In this document: positions 16,915 through 25,829 of the stretch, one piece after another | How positions within the stretch are numbered: position 1 is the first letter of the stretch | Layout: every line of letters starts with the position of its first letter | Assembly (NCBI GenBank): GCA_024234635.1 | Contig: JACKNX010000005.1 | Coordinates: 1-64,000 of the forward strand | Source of the DNA: Pseudomonadales bacterium | GTDB taxonomy: Bacteria; Pseudomonadota; Gammaproteobacteria; Pseudomonadales; Azotimanducaceae | Reading direction: 5' to 3' | DNA: 64,000 nt | Made by a program: the position numbers and the translations under genes | The notes under the pieces: generated by a model | Seen by the model: the letters and a program-made list of their open reading frames with translations, nothing else | What the model was told of the DNA's origin: nothing | Database searches by the model: none

Positions 16915-17700
16915 TCAGCGCCCCGTGTAAACCGGCTGCCGCTTCTCCAGGAACGCGCGCACGCCTTCCTTCGAATCCTCCGTCTGGCGCAGCCGATGGA
17001 TCTGTTCGCTGGCCCAGCGGCCCGTGGCCCGCCAGTCGGGCTCCAGCGTGCGCCGCAGACCTTCTTTCAGTGCCTGCACGGCCAGTGGCGGATTGCCGGC
17101 GATCTTGCGGGCAATGCCCATGGCGGTTTCCATCAGCGCTTCCGGCGCCACCACGCGGGACACGAGGCCAATCTCCTTTGCCGTCTGCGCATCGATCACA
17201 TCCCCCGTGAACAGCATCTCGGCGGCGCGCTCCCGGCCAATGAGCTGCGCCAGACGACCCAATCCGGGCGCGTCACAACACAGCCCACGCAACACGAAGA
17301 GCTCGCCGAATTTCGCCCGTTCCGAGGCCACGCGAATATCCGCCATCAACGCCAGCTCCATGCCCCAGCCGACCGCCGGTCCGTTGACGGCTGCGATGAC
17401 CGGAATGCTGGTGTTGAGAAGCGCATCCGCCGCGGGCGTGAGTCCGCCTGCCCGCGCGGCCCGCTCGCGGAAGTCTTCCGGCGCGGGCGCGGTGGAACCG
17501 AGAATCTGTTTCACATCGTCACCCGAACAGAACGCGCGGCCGTTGGCGGTCACCACGATGGCGCGCGCCTTGCTTTCCCGCACGTAGTCCTCCAGCAGGC
17601 GGTAGGACTCGAACGTCAGCGCGTTCATGGCCTCCGGCCGGTTCAGGGTGATCACCCCCACGTGATCCTGTTCGTCGTACAGCATGACCTGTTCGCTCAT
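16915..17700 (-). CDS. Enoyl-CoA hydratase/isomerase family protein
   Basis: A 261-residue crotonase-fold protein. The start ATG 17698-17700 has a strong GAGGAG ribosome site upstream, so the longer open frame is ignored. Family features are VGVITLNRPEAMNALTF, the oxyanion-hole segments AFCSGDDV and NGPAVGWGMELALMADIRVA. The second catalytic Glu position of true hydratases (in PEI..G) is occupied by FVLRGLCCDAPG, with Asp nearby, so the reaction may be isomerisation, hydrolysis or decarboxylation rather than hydration. Substrate unknown. Confidence 0.87.
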   Translation of the reverse strand: MSEQVMLYDEQDHVGVITLNRPEAMNALTFESYRLLEDYVRESKARAIVVTANGRAFCSGDDVKQILGSTAPAPEDFRERAARAGGLTPAADALLNTSIPVIAAVNGPAVGWGMELALMADIRVASERAKFGELFVLRGLCCDAPGLGRLAQLIGRERAAEMLFTGDVIDAQTAKEIGLVSRVVAPEALMETAMGIARKIAGNPPLAVQALKEGLRRTLEPDWRATGRWASEQIHRLRQTEDSKEGVRAFLEKRQPVYTGR

Positions 17701-17747
17701 GACTCCTCCTCGTGATTGAATGGGTTCAGCCGCCTGCCTTGGCCGCA

Positions 17748-18539
17748 CTATGCCGGAACAGTGCCCTCCAGGTAGCGGCGGGTGCATTCCAGCACGTGAC
17801 GCGCGCGCGCCACCGGCTCGGGATAGGCCTCGCGCAACGCCCGCGAGCGGATCTCCAGACTCAGCGGCACGTCAGGCGCCAGTGCGCTCAACACACCACG
17901 AAGCGGCAGTGCACCCTCCCCCGGCAGCGCACGCAGATCCACCGCATCTTCCAGCAGACTCTGGTAGTCGTCCGCGCATTCCGCATTGCCGTCGCAGAAC
18001 TGCACGTACGGCAGGCGCGCCGGATCCGCGTTCGACACCTTGTCAAACTGCGCGCAGCGCGCGAGGTGCAGCGTATCGATGAGCACGCCACCGGCCGGAT
18101 GTCCCACGGTCTCGACGATCGCCAGCGCCTGGGTGAGATGGGTCACCGCGCAGATGCGCAGGAACTCGAGGCAGGCACGGATACCGTAACGGTGCGCGTG
18201 TTCGGCCAGCTGTTCGAAGGCCCGGCAGTTGCGGCCGAAGTCGGTGCACGACGTCACGATGAGGGCGTTGCGCGCACCCAGTTCGCCGCCGACATCCAGA
18301 ATCCTGCGGTGACCATCGGTAACCTGACCGTCTTCGCCGATCCAGATCACTTCCACGTCCAGCACGTCCACATTGCCGGCCCGGAGTGTGGACTGCACGG
18401 TTGCGGTCACGGCGTCCGTCCACGTCTCAGGACGCACCGTAAAGCCGACTGCCGGAAAACCGGCTTCAACGGCGGCCTCGGCCAGCACGGTGGGTTCAAA
18501 CTCCGGCAGCACGCCGGCAGCAAGGGACAGTGTTCTCAT
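17748..18539 (-). CDS. Sugar phosphate isomerase/epimerase-like TIM-barrel protein
   Basis: A 263-residue AP-endonuclease-2/xylose-isomerase-like barrel (MRTLSLAAGVLPEFEPTVLA at the start). Candidate metal ligands are the Glu in ACLEFLR, the Asp and His in LIDTLHLAR and the Glu near the end in LSLEIRSR. These positions match the metal sites of the family, which isomerises or epimerises sugars and cyclitols or dehydrates inosose. Its start overlaps the stop of the MFS gene (ATGA), so both are one transcript. The carrier may import the substrate of this enzyme (inference). Confidence 0.78.
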   Translation of the reverse strand: MRTLSLAAGVLPEFEPTVLAEAAVEAGFPAVGFTVRPETWTDAVTATVQSTLRAGNVDVLDVEVIWIGEDGQVTDGHRRILDVGGELGARNALIVTSCTDFGRNCRAFEQLAEHAHRYGIRACLEFLRICAVTHLTQALAIVETVGHPAGGVLIDTLHLARCAQFDKVSNADPARLPYVQFCDGNAECADDYQSLLEDAVDLRALPGEGALPLRGVLSALAPDVPLSLEIRSRALREAYPEPVARARHVLECTRRYLEGTVPA

Positions 18540-19783
18540 GATCCGGCTCCAGTCGCGGACGCTGCTTCCCGGCGGATCCAGCGCAGGTTGACGAGATAGA
18601 CGGCGATGGCGAGGGTGGTCAGGCCACCGGCCACCAGAAAGGCGGCACCCGGAAAATACACCGGGTTTGCCGGCGATGTGTACCAGGTAAAGGTCTGGGT
18701 CATCAGCAGCGGGCCGACGATGGCGCCCACACTCCCCACGCTTGCAAGCATGCCCTGCAATTCGCCCTGCGCATCAGCGCCGACATGCGTGGACAGCATG
18801 GACTGGGTCGCCGGCATGATGAACCCGGACAGCGCCGACACCGCACTCCACAGATACACCGCAGTGCCGTTCGGCGCGAAGGCGATGCCCACATACGCCG
18901 CCGCGGCCGCGGTAAGGCCCAGCAGCGCACTCTGCGCCGCGCCGAGGCGCGGGATGACGACGCGGATCAGACCGCCCTGCACCGCCGCCATGAGAATACC
19001 AACGACACCCATCGACAGACCGACGTCGCGTGGCGTCCAGTCGAATTTGGCCATCGTGTAGAACGACCAGTTCGCCGGATAGACATGGTGCCCCACGTTG
19101 TAGAGGAAGATGGCGCCAATCAGCCCCACCAGCAGCGGATAGCGACGCAACTGCGCGAACGCTCCCACGATATTGGCCCGCCGCCAGTCGAAGGGACGGC
19201 GCTTGTCCGCTGGCAGGGTTTCCTTCAGTACCACCAGACCATAGAGCGTATTGGCCAGCGCAAAACCCGCGGCCACGAAAAACGGTAGCCTGAGATCCCA
19301 TTCGCCCAGGAATCCGCCCAGCGCCGGGCCGATGATGAAGCCGACACCAAAGGCCATGCCAACCAGGCCGAAGCTCTGAGCCCGTTCTTCCGGTGCCGTG
19401 ACATCCGCGATCAGCGCATTGGCCGTTGCGTAGGTGGCGCTGGACATGCCGGTAAGAATCCGGCCGATGAACAGCACCAGCAGCGACGTGGCAAAGCCCA
19501 TGAGCAGGTAGTTGACGGCATACATGCCCAGCGACAGCAGCAGCACCGGACGCCGGCCATGGCTGTCGCTCAGGGCGCCGAGCAGCGGCGCGCACACGAA
19601 CTGCAGGAGCGCGTAGCTGAATACCAGGTAACCGCCCCAGGCGGAGGCTTCGGCCAGCGTGCCCCCGGTGATCTCCCGCAGCAGCGCGGGCATGACCGGC
19701 ATGATGATGCCGAAGCCGATCACATCCAGGAGGATGGTGATCGTCACGAAAATGAGCGCGTGACGTCGACTTGCGGGGGACAT
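18536..19783 (-). CDS. MFS transporter, TCR/Tet-like
   Basis: A 415-residue inner-membrane carrier with about 12 hydrophobic segments. The signature after the second segment, LLGALSDSHGRRPVLLLSL, is the classical loop 2-3 motif. The layout and the opening FVTITILLDVIGFGIIMPVM resemble proton-driven tetracycline-type exporters. Similarity alone does not show resistance; many such genes sit with catabolic enzymes. It is the first gene of a two-gene unit with the isomerase-like gene, and it diverges from the probable selenoprotein gene across 129 bases that should hold both promoters. Confidence 0.87.
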   Translation of the reverse strand: MSPASRRHALIFVTITILLDVIGFGIIMPVMPALLREITGGTLAEASAWGGYLVFSYALLQFVCAPLLGALSDSHGRRPVLLLSLGMYAVNYLLMGFATSLLVLFIGRILTGMSSATYATANALIADVTAPEERAQSFGLVGMAFGVGFIIGPALGGFLGEWDLRLPFFVAAGFALANTLYGLVVLKETLPADKRRPFDWRRANIVGAFAQLRRYPLLVGLIGAIFLYNVGHHVYPANWSFYTMAKFDWTPRDVGLSMGVVGILMAAVQGGLIRVVIPRLGAAQSALLGLTAAAAAYVGIAFAPNGTAVYLWSAVSALSGFIMPATQSMLSTHVGADAQGELQGMLASVGSVGAIVGPLLMTQTFTWYTSPANPVYFPGAAFLVAGGLTTLAIAVYLVNLRWIRREAASATGAGS

Positions 19784-19912
19784 GAGTGCATCCAGAACGT
19801 AGGCCCGCGACTATATCAGCGCCGCGAACGCCACGCCGCCACCGATGCGCTTCTCCCCGCCCCGCAACCCGTGTATGTTCGGTGCCCTGCCCGTAACGGA
19901 CCCGTGATCGCC

Positions 19913-20836
19913 ATGCGCGAACCCGTCGACTACATCGAGCGCACCCGCAGCCAGTACGACGCGCTCGGCTATCCGCCTTACACCTGGGTGAGGAACGAGG
20001 AGGCGCCACCGTTCGCGCCACTCACAAAACCGCTGTCACGCAGCAAGGTGGGCCTCATCTGCTCCGGCGGCATCTACCGGGTCGGCCAGATCGCCTTCCA
20101 CTACAAGGACGACATCAGCTATCGCCGCATTCCCATGCGCACGCCACGCAGGGATCTCCGGGTCACGCACTTCGCCTATGACCTGCGCGATGCCCGCCAG
20201 GACCCGGCCGTGGTGTTTCCCGCCGCCACGCTCGCGGCGCTGGCGGACGCGGGCGCCATCGGCGGTACCGCCGACAACGCGTATGCGTTCATGGGCGGCA
20301 TCTACTCCTCCCGCAAGGTGAAGGACGTGCTGGCGCCGCGCCTGGTGGCCGAGTGCGTGCGGGATGAGGTGGACGTCGCCGTGCTGGTGCCCGTCTGACC
20401 CGTCTGTCATCAATCCGTTGGATTGATCGCACGCCAGCTCGAAGCCCGAGGCATAGCCACCATCTGCATGTCGAGCGCATTGTCGATAACCGCCAGTGTC
20501 AATCCACCTCGCGCGGTGTATCTGGATTTTCCCCTCGGCCACACCGCTGGCCGCGCGGGCGACGTGTCGGAACAGCGGCATATCATGCTCGATACCCTGC
20601 GGGCACTGGAAACGATCCAGGTGCCCGGCACGATCCGCAGACTAAAATACCGGTGGACGGAGGACGACGCGTGGAAGGACTCGGTCATGCGGCCCCGGCA
20701 GCGAGGCGCCGCCGACAAATCCGCGCACGCGGATGACCGCGTCGAGCGCTGGCCCGACCCGCAGTATCAACACGAAGCCGACAGGGACCTCGCGGATCCG
20801 CACTGCCCGAGCTGCGTGTTTCCCGAACGGGCCTGA
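19913..20836 (+). CDS. Probable selenoprotein: glycine/sarcosine/betaine reductase selenoprotein B family, with in-frame TGA as selenocysteine 162
   Basis: From ATG 19913 the frame runs to a TGA at 20396-20398 after VAVLVPV, then continues in the same frame with PVCHQSVGLIARQLEARGIA to a real stop at 20834-20836. With TGA read as Sec the product is 307 residues, full length for this family as I recall it. It has GLICSGGIYRVGQIAFHYKDD, RVTHFAYD, the U-P-V-C-H-Q redox site, NPPRAVYLDFPLGHTAG and a C-terminal CPSC. Sec162 and Cys165 form a U-x-x-C motif; homologs carry Sec or Cys there. Related subunits of glycine and D-proline reductases perform reductive C-N cleavage in clostridia; the role in aerobic proteobacteria is not known to me. 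No selA, selB, selC or selD is in the window. A hairpin directly after the TGA supports recoding. Confidence 0.85.
20405..20431 (+). promoter_or_regulatory. Candidate bacterial SECIS hairpin after the TGA
   Basis: In the mRNA just after the UGA (20396-20398), ATCAATCC (20409-20416) pairs perfectly with GGATTGAT (20420-20427) around a GTT loop (20417-20419). Beyond a C-C mismatch and a T-G wobble, T20405-G20406 can pair with C20430-A20431. The loop G is 19 bases from the UGA. Bacterial SECIS elements bound by SelB have a short apical loop with a G in the first two places, about 16-37 bases from the UGA, so this fits. The hairpin lies within the coding sequence. Confidence 0.8.
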
Positions 20837-20926
20837 GGTATTCACGCGGCTGCGGCGCGCGCAACGAACAGGTATCGTGGTCACAGTGTTCTTTCCGGCC
20901 CAACCCAGGTGCAAGGAGCGCCCGCC

Positions 20927-22438
20927 ATGCTGATCGGCATCGCCGCCATGAGTCACGAGACCAATACCTTTTCCCCCGTGGTCACCGACCTCGCCCGCTT
21001 TTCCGGCCGCGGCGGAGAACCGCCCGACGGTGAGGCCATGGCCGCCATCTACCGGGGCACGGGCTCCGGCATCGGCGGCATCATCGACGTGTGCGAACAA
21101 CGGGGCTATCGCTGCCGATTCGGCATCGCCGCCTACGCTGCGCCCAGCGGACCGGTGGAGAACGACACCTATGAATGGATGGCCACCCGCATCGTGCAGC
21201 TTGCCGGCGAGGTGGATGCGCTGCTGCTCGACCTGCACGGGGCAATGGCAACCAAGTCGTTCGACGATGGCGAAGGCGAACTCCTTCGGCGCATACGCGC
21301 CCTCCGTCCGCACCTGCCCATCGGTGTGTCCCTGGACATGCACGCCAACATCACGCCGGACATGGTGGCCAACGCCACGTTGCTGTGCGGCTATCACACC
21401 TATCCGCACGTCGACATGCGGGAGACCGGCGTGCGCGCGGCGAACGCCCTGCTCGACAGCCTGGAAGGCAAAACGCGACCCGTGATGGCGTGGGCGAATG
21501 CGCCGATGCTGCCGCACGTGATGCGCCAGGGCACGGATGACGAACCGAACCGCTCGCTGCAGGCCCGTGCCCGTGACCTGGAGGATGGTGCAGCCATCGC
21601 CGTGAGCGTATTCACTGGCTTTCCACACGCCGACATCCACGACGCGGGCCTATCCGCGGTCGTGGTCACTGACGGTGATATCGACGGGGCGAACAACCTG
21701 CGCAATGAACTGCTCACCCGTGCCTGGTCCGCCCGCGAGGCCTTCGTCTATCACGTGGAGCCTCTGGAAGATTCGATGGCGCGCGCCGCCAGCCTCGCGA
21801 AGGCACCCGGTGAAGGCCCGGTGCTGCTGCTGGACCACTATGACAACACCGCCTCCGGCGGCACCATGGACGCCACGGACGTGCTGGCCGCCATCCTTGC
21901 CGCCGGACTTGATGACGTCGCGGTTTTCGGCATTTTCGATCCTGACGCCGTGAAAGCGATGGCCGCCGCCGGGATCGACGCCACGATTACCCTGTCACTG
22001 GGCGGCAAACTGCCAACGCCGACGATACCGAGGCAAAGCAATCCCCTCACCGTCACCGGCACGGTCAAGCTGCTCGCGGATGGCCGCTTCCCGGCCACGG
22101 TCGCCATGTCTCGCGGTCTGACCATGAACATGGGTCACTGTGGCGTGCTGCGGGTCGGCGGCGTGGATATCGTCATCATCTCCCGCCACATCGAACCGTT
22201 CGATCCGGGCTGCTTCCGCGCGGTCGGCATCGAGCCCACGGCTCGTCGCTACCTGATGCTGAAAAGCCGCATCCACTACCGGGTAGGCTTTCGCGACCTC
22301 GTCAAGGCAACGGTGGAATGCGCCGGCACGGGCGTGTGTACGTCAGACTACGGTGAACTGCGCTTTCACAAGGTGCGCCGTCCGGTGTACCCCCTGGACG
22401 GTGTCAACACCCCGCCGGAGGAATGGCTGCCCGGCTAA
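20927..22438 (+). CDS. M81 family metallopeptidase (MlrC-like)
   Basis: A 503-residue protein of the MlrC family. AAGGAG eight bases before ATG 20927 fixes this start over a GTG six codons earlier. The N-terminal domain has SHETNTFSP, DLHGAM, the zinc-type SLDMHANIT and YHTYPHVDMRETG. The C-terminal domain has LLLDHYDNTASGGTMD. MlrC of Sphingomonas cleaves linear microcystin pieces, but most relatives lie in ordinary catabolic clusters and probably cleave small peptides or amides. The gene follows the selenoprotein gene on the same strand after 90 bases and may share its transcript. Confidence 0.9.
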   Translation: MLIGIAAMSHETNTFSPVVTDLARFSGRGGEPPDGEAMAAIYRGTGSGIGGIIDVCEQRGYRCRFGIAAYAAPSGPVENDTYEWMATRIVQLAGEVDALLLDLHGAMATKSFDDGEGELLRRIRALRPHLPIGVSLDMHANITPDMVANATLLCGYHTYPHVDMRETGVRAANALLDSLEGKTRPVMAWANAPMLPHVMRQGTDDEPNRSLQARARDLEDGAAIAVSVFTGFPHADIHDAGLSAVVVTDGDIDGANNLRNELLTRAWSAREAFVYHVEPLEDSMARAASLAKAPGEGPVLLLDHYDNTASGGTMDATDVLAAILAAGLDDVAVFGIFDPDAVKAMAAAGIDATITLSLGGKLPTPTIPRQSNPLTVTGTVKLLADGRFPATVAMSRGLTMNMGHCGVLRVGGVDIVIISRHIEPFDPGCFRAVGIEPTARRYLMLKSRIHYRVGFRDLVKATVECAGTGVCTSDYGELRFHKVRRPVYPLDGVNTPPEEWLPG

Positions 22439-22489
22439 ACCGCCGGAAGTGCCGGAACGGCCCGGAGGCACAAATCGATTCGCGCAAGT

Positions 22490-23101
22490 TCAGCGGAACA
22501 GCGCGTCGATCGCGCCTGCCGCCGCCATCTGATGTTCCTTCTGCCAGGGACTGCCCACTTCCTTGCCGAACTGCAGAAGAATTTCCTCGAGTTCGTGCGC
22601 GGAACAATCCAGCCGGTCGCAGCAGATGGAAAGCACGTCGTTCTTGTGAAAGAAAACGATTTCCAGCCCGCGCTCCGCGGCCGCGGATACCACCGCATCG
22701 TGATAGATCATGCCGTCCGCGACATGCAGGGCCCGCTGGTTGGCATGCACCTCCGCCACGCTGGTGGGCAGGTCCGGCCAGGCCGGCTCCCTGAGCGTGA
22801 GCACGTCGATGCGCCAGGTATCGGCATCGAGATCGTCCACCAAGGCCTGCAACGCAACTTTTGCCCGTGCCATGGCATCGGCGCGAACGCGATCCACGAG
22901 CGCCTGGGCTTCGACGTCCGGCATGTTGATGGTGTCGTGTTGGTACGGTTGTTGTGGCAGGCCGTCGCTGAGCAGGTCCAGACGGCGCCGGTCGAGTATC
23001 ACGGGCTCACCGACTTCCACGCCAATGGCCACAGCAACGGCCCAACCGTTATGCTCCCACACGCCTATGGCGGCGGGTCGACGATGATCAGTCTCAGACA
23101 T
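22490..23101 (-). CDS. Conserved-looking hypothetical protein
   Basis: A 203-residue soluble protein I cannot assign. It begins MSETDHRRPAAIGVWEHNGW and has a RNase H/actin-like start (AIGVWEHNGWAVAVAI, strand then VILDRRRLDLL). Later segments include VADGMIYHDAV and an EIVFFHKNDVL stretch with CCDRLDCS. Codon use and GC match the neighbours, and no overlapping gene competes, so it is probably real. It is convergent with the M81 gene and stands alone before the nqr terminator region. A nuclease or sugar-kinase-like fold is a guess only. Confidence 0.6.
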   Translation of the reverse strand: MSETDHRRPAAIGVWEHNGWAVAVAIGVEVGEPVILDRRRLDLLSDGLPQQPYQHDTINMPDVEAQALVDRVRADAMARAKVALQALVDDLDADTWRIDVLTLREPAWPDLPTSVAEVHANQRALHVADGMIYHDAVVSAAAERGLEIVFFHKNDVLSICCDRLDCSAHELEEILLQFGKEVGSPWQKEHQMAAAGAIDALFR

Positions 23102-23252
23102 CGGCGGCCAACGTGAAGCGACTGGCCAGAGTGAAAGCGTTCACAAATCCGGATCAATCCACAGCGTGCGGGCAAGGCTACGTGGTTTCACGAGCGCCTT
23201 CAAGCATATCCGCAGTGACCCACAGCGCGTCCCGGGCGGGCACGGCGACGAG

Positions 23253-23280
23253 AAAAAAAGGCGGCCCTGAGGCCGCCTTT
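23253..23280 (-). terminator. Intrinsic terminator of the nqr operon
   Basis: On the minus strand a 10-bp perfect stem (AAAGGCGGCC and GGCCGCCTTT) with a TCAG loop is followed by a run of seven Ts. It begins about 25 bases after the nqrF stop, so the operon ends here. Confidence 0.9.
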
Positions 23281-23304
23281 GTCATCCTTCTCTGCCGGGG
23301 CGGA

Positions 23305-24534
23305 TCAGCCGCCGAAATCGTCGAGCAGAATGTTCTCGGGTTCGACGCCGAGGTCCTCCAGCATCTTCATCACCGCCGCAATCATCGGCGGCGGGCCGCA
23401 CAGGTAGTATTCGCAATCCTCTGGCGCCGGGTGGTCCTTCAGATAGTTGTCGTACACGACCTGGTGGATGAACCCCTTGAGTCCGGTCCAGTTATCCTCC
23501 GGCAGCGGATCCGACAACGCCACGTGCCACGAGAAGTTGTCGTACTGCTTCGCCAGTTCGTCGAGTTCCTCCACGTAGAACATCTCGCGCAAACTGCGCG
23601 CGCCGTACCAGTAGCTCATCTTGAACGTGGAATTCTTGCGCTTGAGTTCATCGAAGATCTGCGAGCGCAGCGGCGCCATGCCGGCTCCCCCGCCGATCCA
23701 GATCTTCTCGTTCGGCGTCGGCTTCACATAGAAGTGGCCATAAGGCCCGAACACCGTGATGCGGTCGCCGGCTTTCAGCTTGAACACATACGACGACATC
23801 TTGCCGGGAGGCCAGTCCTTCCCGGGAGGCGGACTGGCGATGCGGATGTTGAACTTCAGAATGCCCTTCTCTTCCGGATAGTTGGCCATGGAGTAGGCAC
23901 GGATCGTCGGCTCGTCCACCTTGGAGTGGTACTGCCACACGTTGAAGCGATCCCAGTCGCCATGGAACCTGGCATCAACGTCGATGTCCTTGTAGTCCAT
24001 TTCGTACGGCGGAATCTCAAGCTGCACGTAGCCGCCGGCGCGGAAGTCGACATTCTCCCCTTCCGGCAGCTTCAGGTTGAGTTCCTTGATGAACGTCGCC
24101 ACGTTGGGGTTGGAAGTGACCTCGCAGTCCCATCGCTTGACGCCGATGGCGTCTTCGGGGATTTCGATCTTCAGATCCTGTTTCACCGCCACCTGACACG
24201 ACAACCGCCAGTTGTCGTGGATTTCGCGGCGGGTGAAGTGACCTTCCTCGGTCGGCAGGATGCTGCCGCCACCGTCGGTGACCCGGCAGCGGCACTGGCC
24301 GCAGGTGCCGCCACCGCCACACGCGCTGGCCAGGAATACACCCTTGGCCGCCAGGGTCTGCAGCAGTTTCCCGCCGGCCTCCACGGTGACGCCCTTGGAA
24401 GGGTCGTCATTGATCTCGATCGTGACGTCGCCGCTGCTGACGAGCCGTGAACGCGCGAACAGGATCACCGCCACCAGGAACAGGATGGTAACGGTGAACA
24501 TCACAACGCCCAGGATGACTGTTGTATCCAGCAT
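23305..24534 (-). CDS. nqrF: Na+-translocating NADH:quinone oxidoreductase subunit F
   Basis: NqrF takes electrons from NADH through FAD and a 2Fe-2S centre into the sodium pump. The 409-residue protein has an N-terminal membrane helix (VILGVVMFTVTILFLVAVILF), a ferredoxin domain with ACGGGGTCGQCRC and a fourth Cys in LSCQV, then a ferredoxin-NADP reductase-like module. FAD is bound by RAYSMANYP and NAD by IGGGAGMAPLRSQI. The C-terminus CGPPPMIAAVMKML is typical. It is the last gene of the operon; nqrM and apbE, often found after nqrF, do not follow here. Confidence 0.97.
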   Translation of the reverse strand: MLDTTVILGVVMFTVTILFLVAVILFARSRLVSSGDVTIEINDDPSKGVTVEAGGKLLQTLAAKGVFLASACGGGGTCGQCRCRVTDGGGSILPTEEGHFTRREIHDNWRLSCQVAVKQDLKIEIPEDAIGVKRWDCEVTSNPNVATFIKELNLKLPEGENVDFRAGGYVQLEIPPYEMDYKDIDVDARFHGDWDRFNVWQYHSKVDEPTIRAYSMANYPEEKGILKFNIRIASPPPGKDWPPGKMSSYVFKLKAGDRITVFGPYGHFYVKPTPNEKIWIGGGAGMAPLRSQIFDELKRKNSTFKMSYWYGARSLREMFYVEELDELAKQYDNFSWHVALSDPLPEDNWTGLKGFIHQVVYDNYLKDHPAPEDCEYYLCGPPPMIAAVMKMLEDLGVEPENILLDDFGG

Positions 24535-24550
24535 GAGGGAACTCCGGAAT

Positions 24551-25159
24551 TTAGATGTCGATACCGCCGAAGGACATGAAGCACAGCGCCATCAGTCCCA
24601 CGCAGACAAAGGTGATGCCCAGACCACGCAGGCCTTCCGGAACATCACTGTATTTCAGCTTTTCACGCACCCCGGCAAGCACCGTGATGGCCAGGCCCCA
24701 GCCCACACCGGCGCCCAGGCCAAACACGGTGGACTCCAGGAAAGTCTGATCGCGTTCCACCATCATCAGGATGGCGCCGAGGATGGCGCAGTTCACCGTG
24801 ATCAGCGGCAGGAATACGCCCAGTGCGTTGTAGAGGAACGGCACGAACCGGTCGAGCACCATCTCCAGGATCTGCACGATGGCAGCGACCACCCCGATGT
24901 AGGACAGGAAGCCCAGGAAGCTCAGATCCACCTCGGGGTACCCTGCCCAGGCCAGCGCGCCTTCGCGCAGCAGGTTGTTGTAGATCAGATTGCTTACCGG
25001 CGTGGTGATGGCGAGTACCACGGTAACCGCAACGCCCAGGCCGATAGCCGTGGATATCTTCTTGGAGATGGCGATGAACGTGCACATGCCCAGGAAAAAC
25101 GCCAGCGCCATGTTCTCGATGAACACCGCGCGGATGAACAGGGACAGATAGTGTTCCAT
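24551..25159 (-). CDS. nqrE: Na+-translocating NADH:quinone oxidoreductase subunit E
   Basis: An integral membrane subunit of 202 residues (MEHYLSLFIRAVFIENMALA at the start) with six hydrophobic segments. NqrE and NqrD are inverted homologs that together hold an Fe centre in the membrane between NqrF and the flavin subunits. The FLGMCTFIA Cys and a Cys in the NCAILGAILM segment fit the Fe ligands described for NqrE. The gene abuts nqrD and is 16 bases ahead of nqrF. Confidence 0.97.
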   Translation of the reverse strand: MEHYLSLFIRAVFIENMALAFFLGMCTFIAISKKISTAIGLGVAVTVVLAITTPVSNLIYNNLLREGALAWAGYPEVDLSFLGFLSYIGVVAAIVQILEMVLDRFVPFLYNALGVFLPLITVNCAILGAILMMVERDQTFLESTVFGLGAGVGWGLAITVLAGVREKLKYSDVPEGLRGLGITFVCVGLMALCFMSFGGIDI

Positions 25160-25822
25160 CTACATGGCTCCCTTGTACTGGATATTGGCGGCAATCTGGT
25201 ACTGCGCGGGTTCCACCTGCGCTTTCTTCCAGCTGCGCAGGGCCCATATCAGCATGGCAATGATGAAGAAGGCGCTTGGCGACAGCAGCAGCATGCCGTT
25301 CGGCACATACCAGCCGCCATCCGCCACTTTCGGCAGAACCGTGTAGCCGAGCAGCGTGCCGGAGCCAAGCGGCTCCCGAATCAGCGCCACCGCAATCAGC
25401 ATGCAGCTGTAGCCGAGCGCCGTACCGAAACCGTCCAGGGCGGAGATCAGGGGCGGGTTCGCCATGGCAAACGCTTCCGCGCGGCCCATGACGATGCAGT
25501 TTGTGATGATCAGGCCAACGAAGACGGACAACTGCTTGGAGATGTCGTAGGCGTAGGCCTTCAGCACCTGGTCCACCACGATCACCAGCGAGGCGATCAC
25601 CACCATCTGCACGATGATGCGGATGTTGGTCGGAATACGGTTGCGGATGAGCGACACTGCAAAGTTCGAGAGCGTGGTCACGAAAATCACCGCCACGCAC
25701 ATCACCAGCGTCGTGGACATGGAGATCGACACCGCGAGCGCCGAGCAGATGCCCAGCACCTGGAAGGCGATGGGGTTGTTTTCGAAGACGGGTTTGAAAA
25801 CGGCTTCTTTTGCGGTAACCAT
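25160..25822 (-). CDS. nqrD: Na+-translocating NADH:quinone oxidoreductase subunit D
   Basis: A 220-residue membrane subunit with six hydrophobic segments, paired with NqrE. The Cys residues in LGICSALAV and IITNCIVMGRAEAFA correspond to the membrane Fe-centre ligands of the family. It follows nqrC by seven bases and directly abuts nqrE. Confidence 0.97.
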   Translation of the reverse strand: MVTAKEAVFKPVFENNPIAFQVLGICSALAVSISMSTTLVMCVAVIFVTTLSNFAVSLIRNRIPTNIRIIVQMVVIASLVIVVDQVLKAYAYDISKQLSVFVGLIITNCIVMGRAEAFAMANPPLISALDGFGTALGYSCMLIAVALIREPLGSGTLLGYTVLPKVADGGWYVPNGMLLLSPSAFFIIAMLIWALRSWKKAQVEPAQYQIAANIQYKGAM

Positions 25823-25829
25823 GTTCGCC

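Noticed and set aside
20423..20836. A separate gene starting at ATT or similar after the TGA
   Set aside because: The frame is continuous with the upstream half, has no ribosome site, and the family spans both halves. One selenoprotein explains both better.
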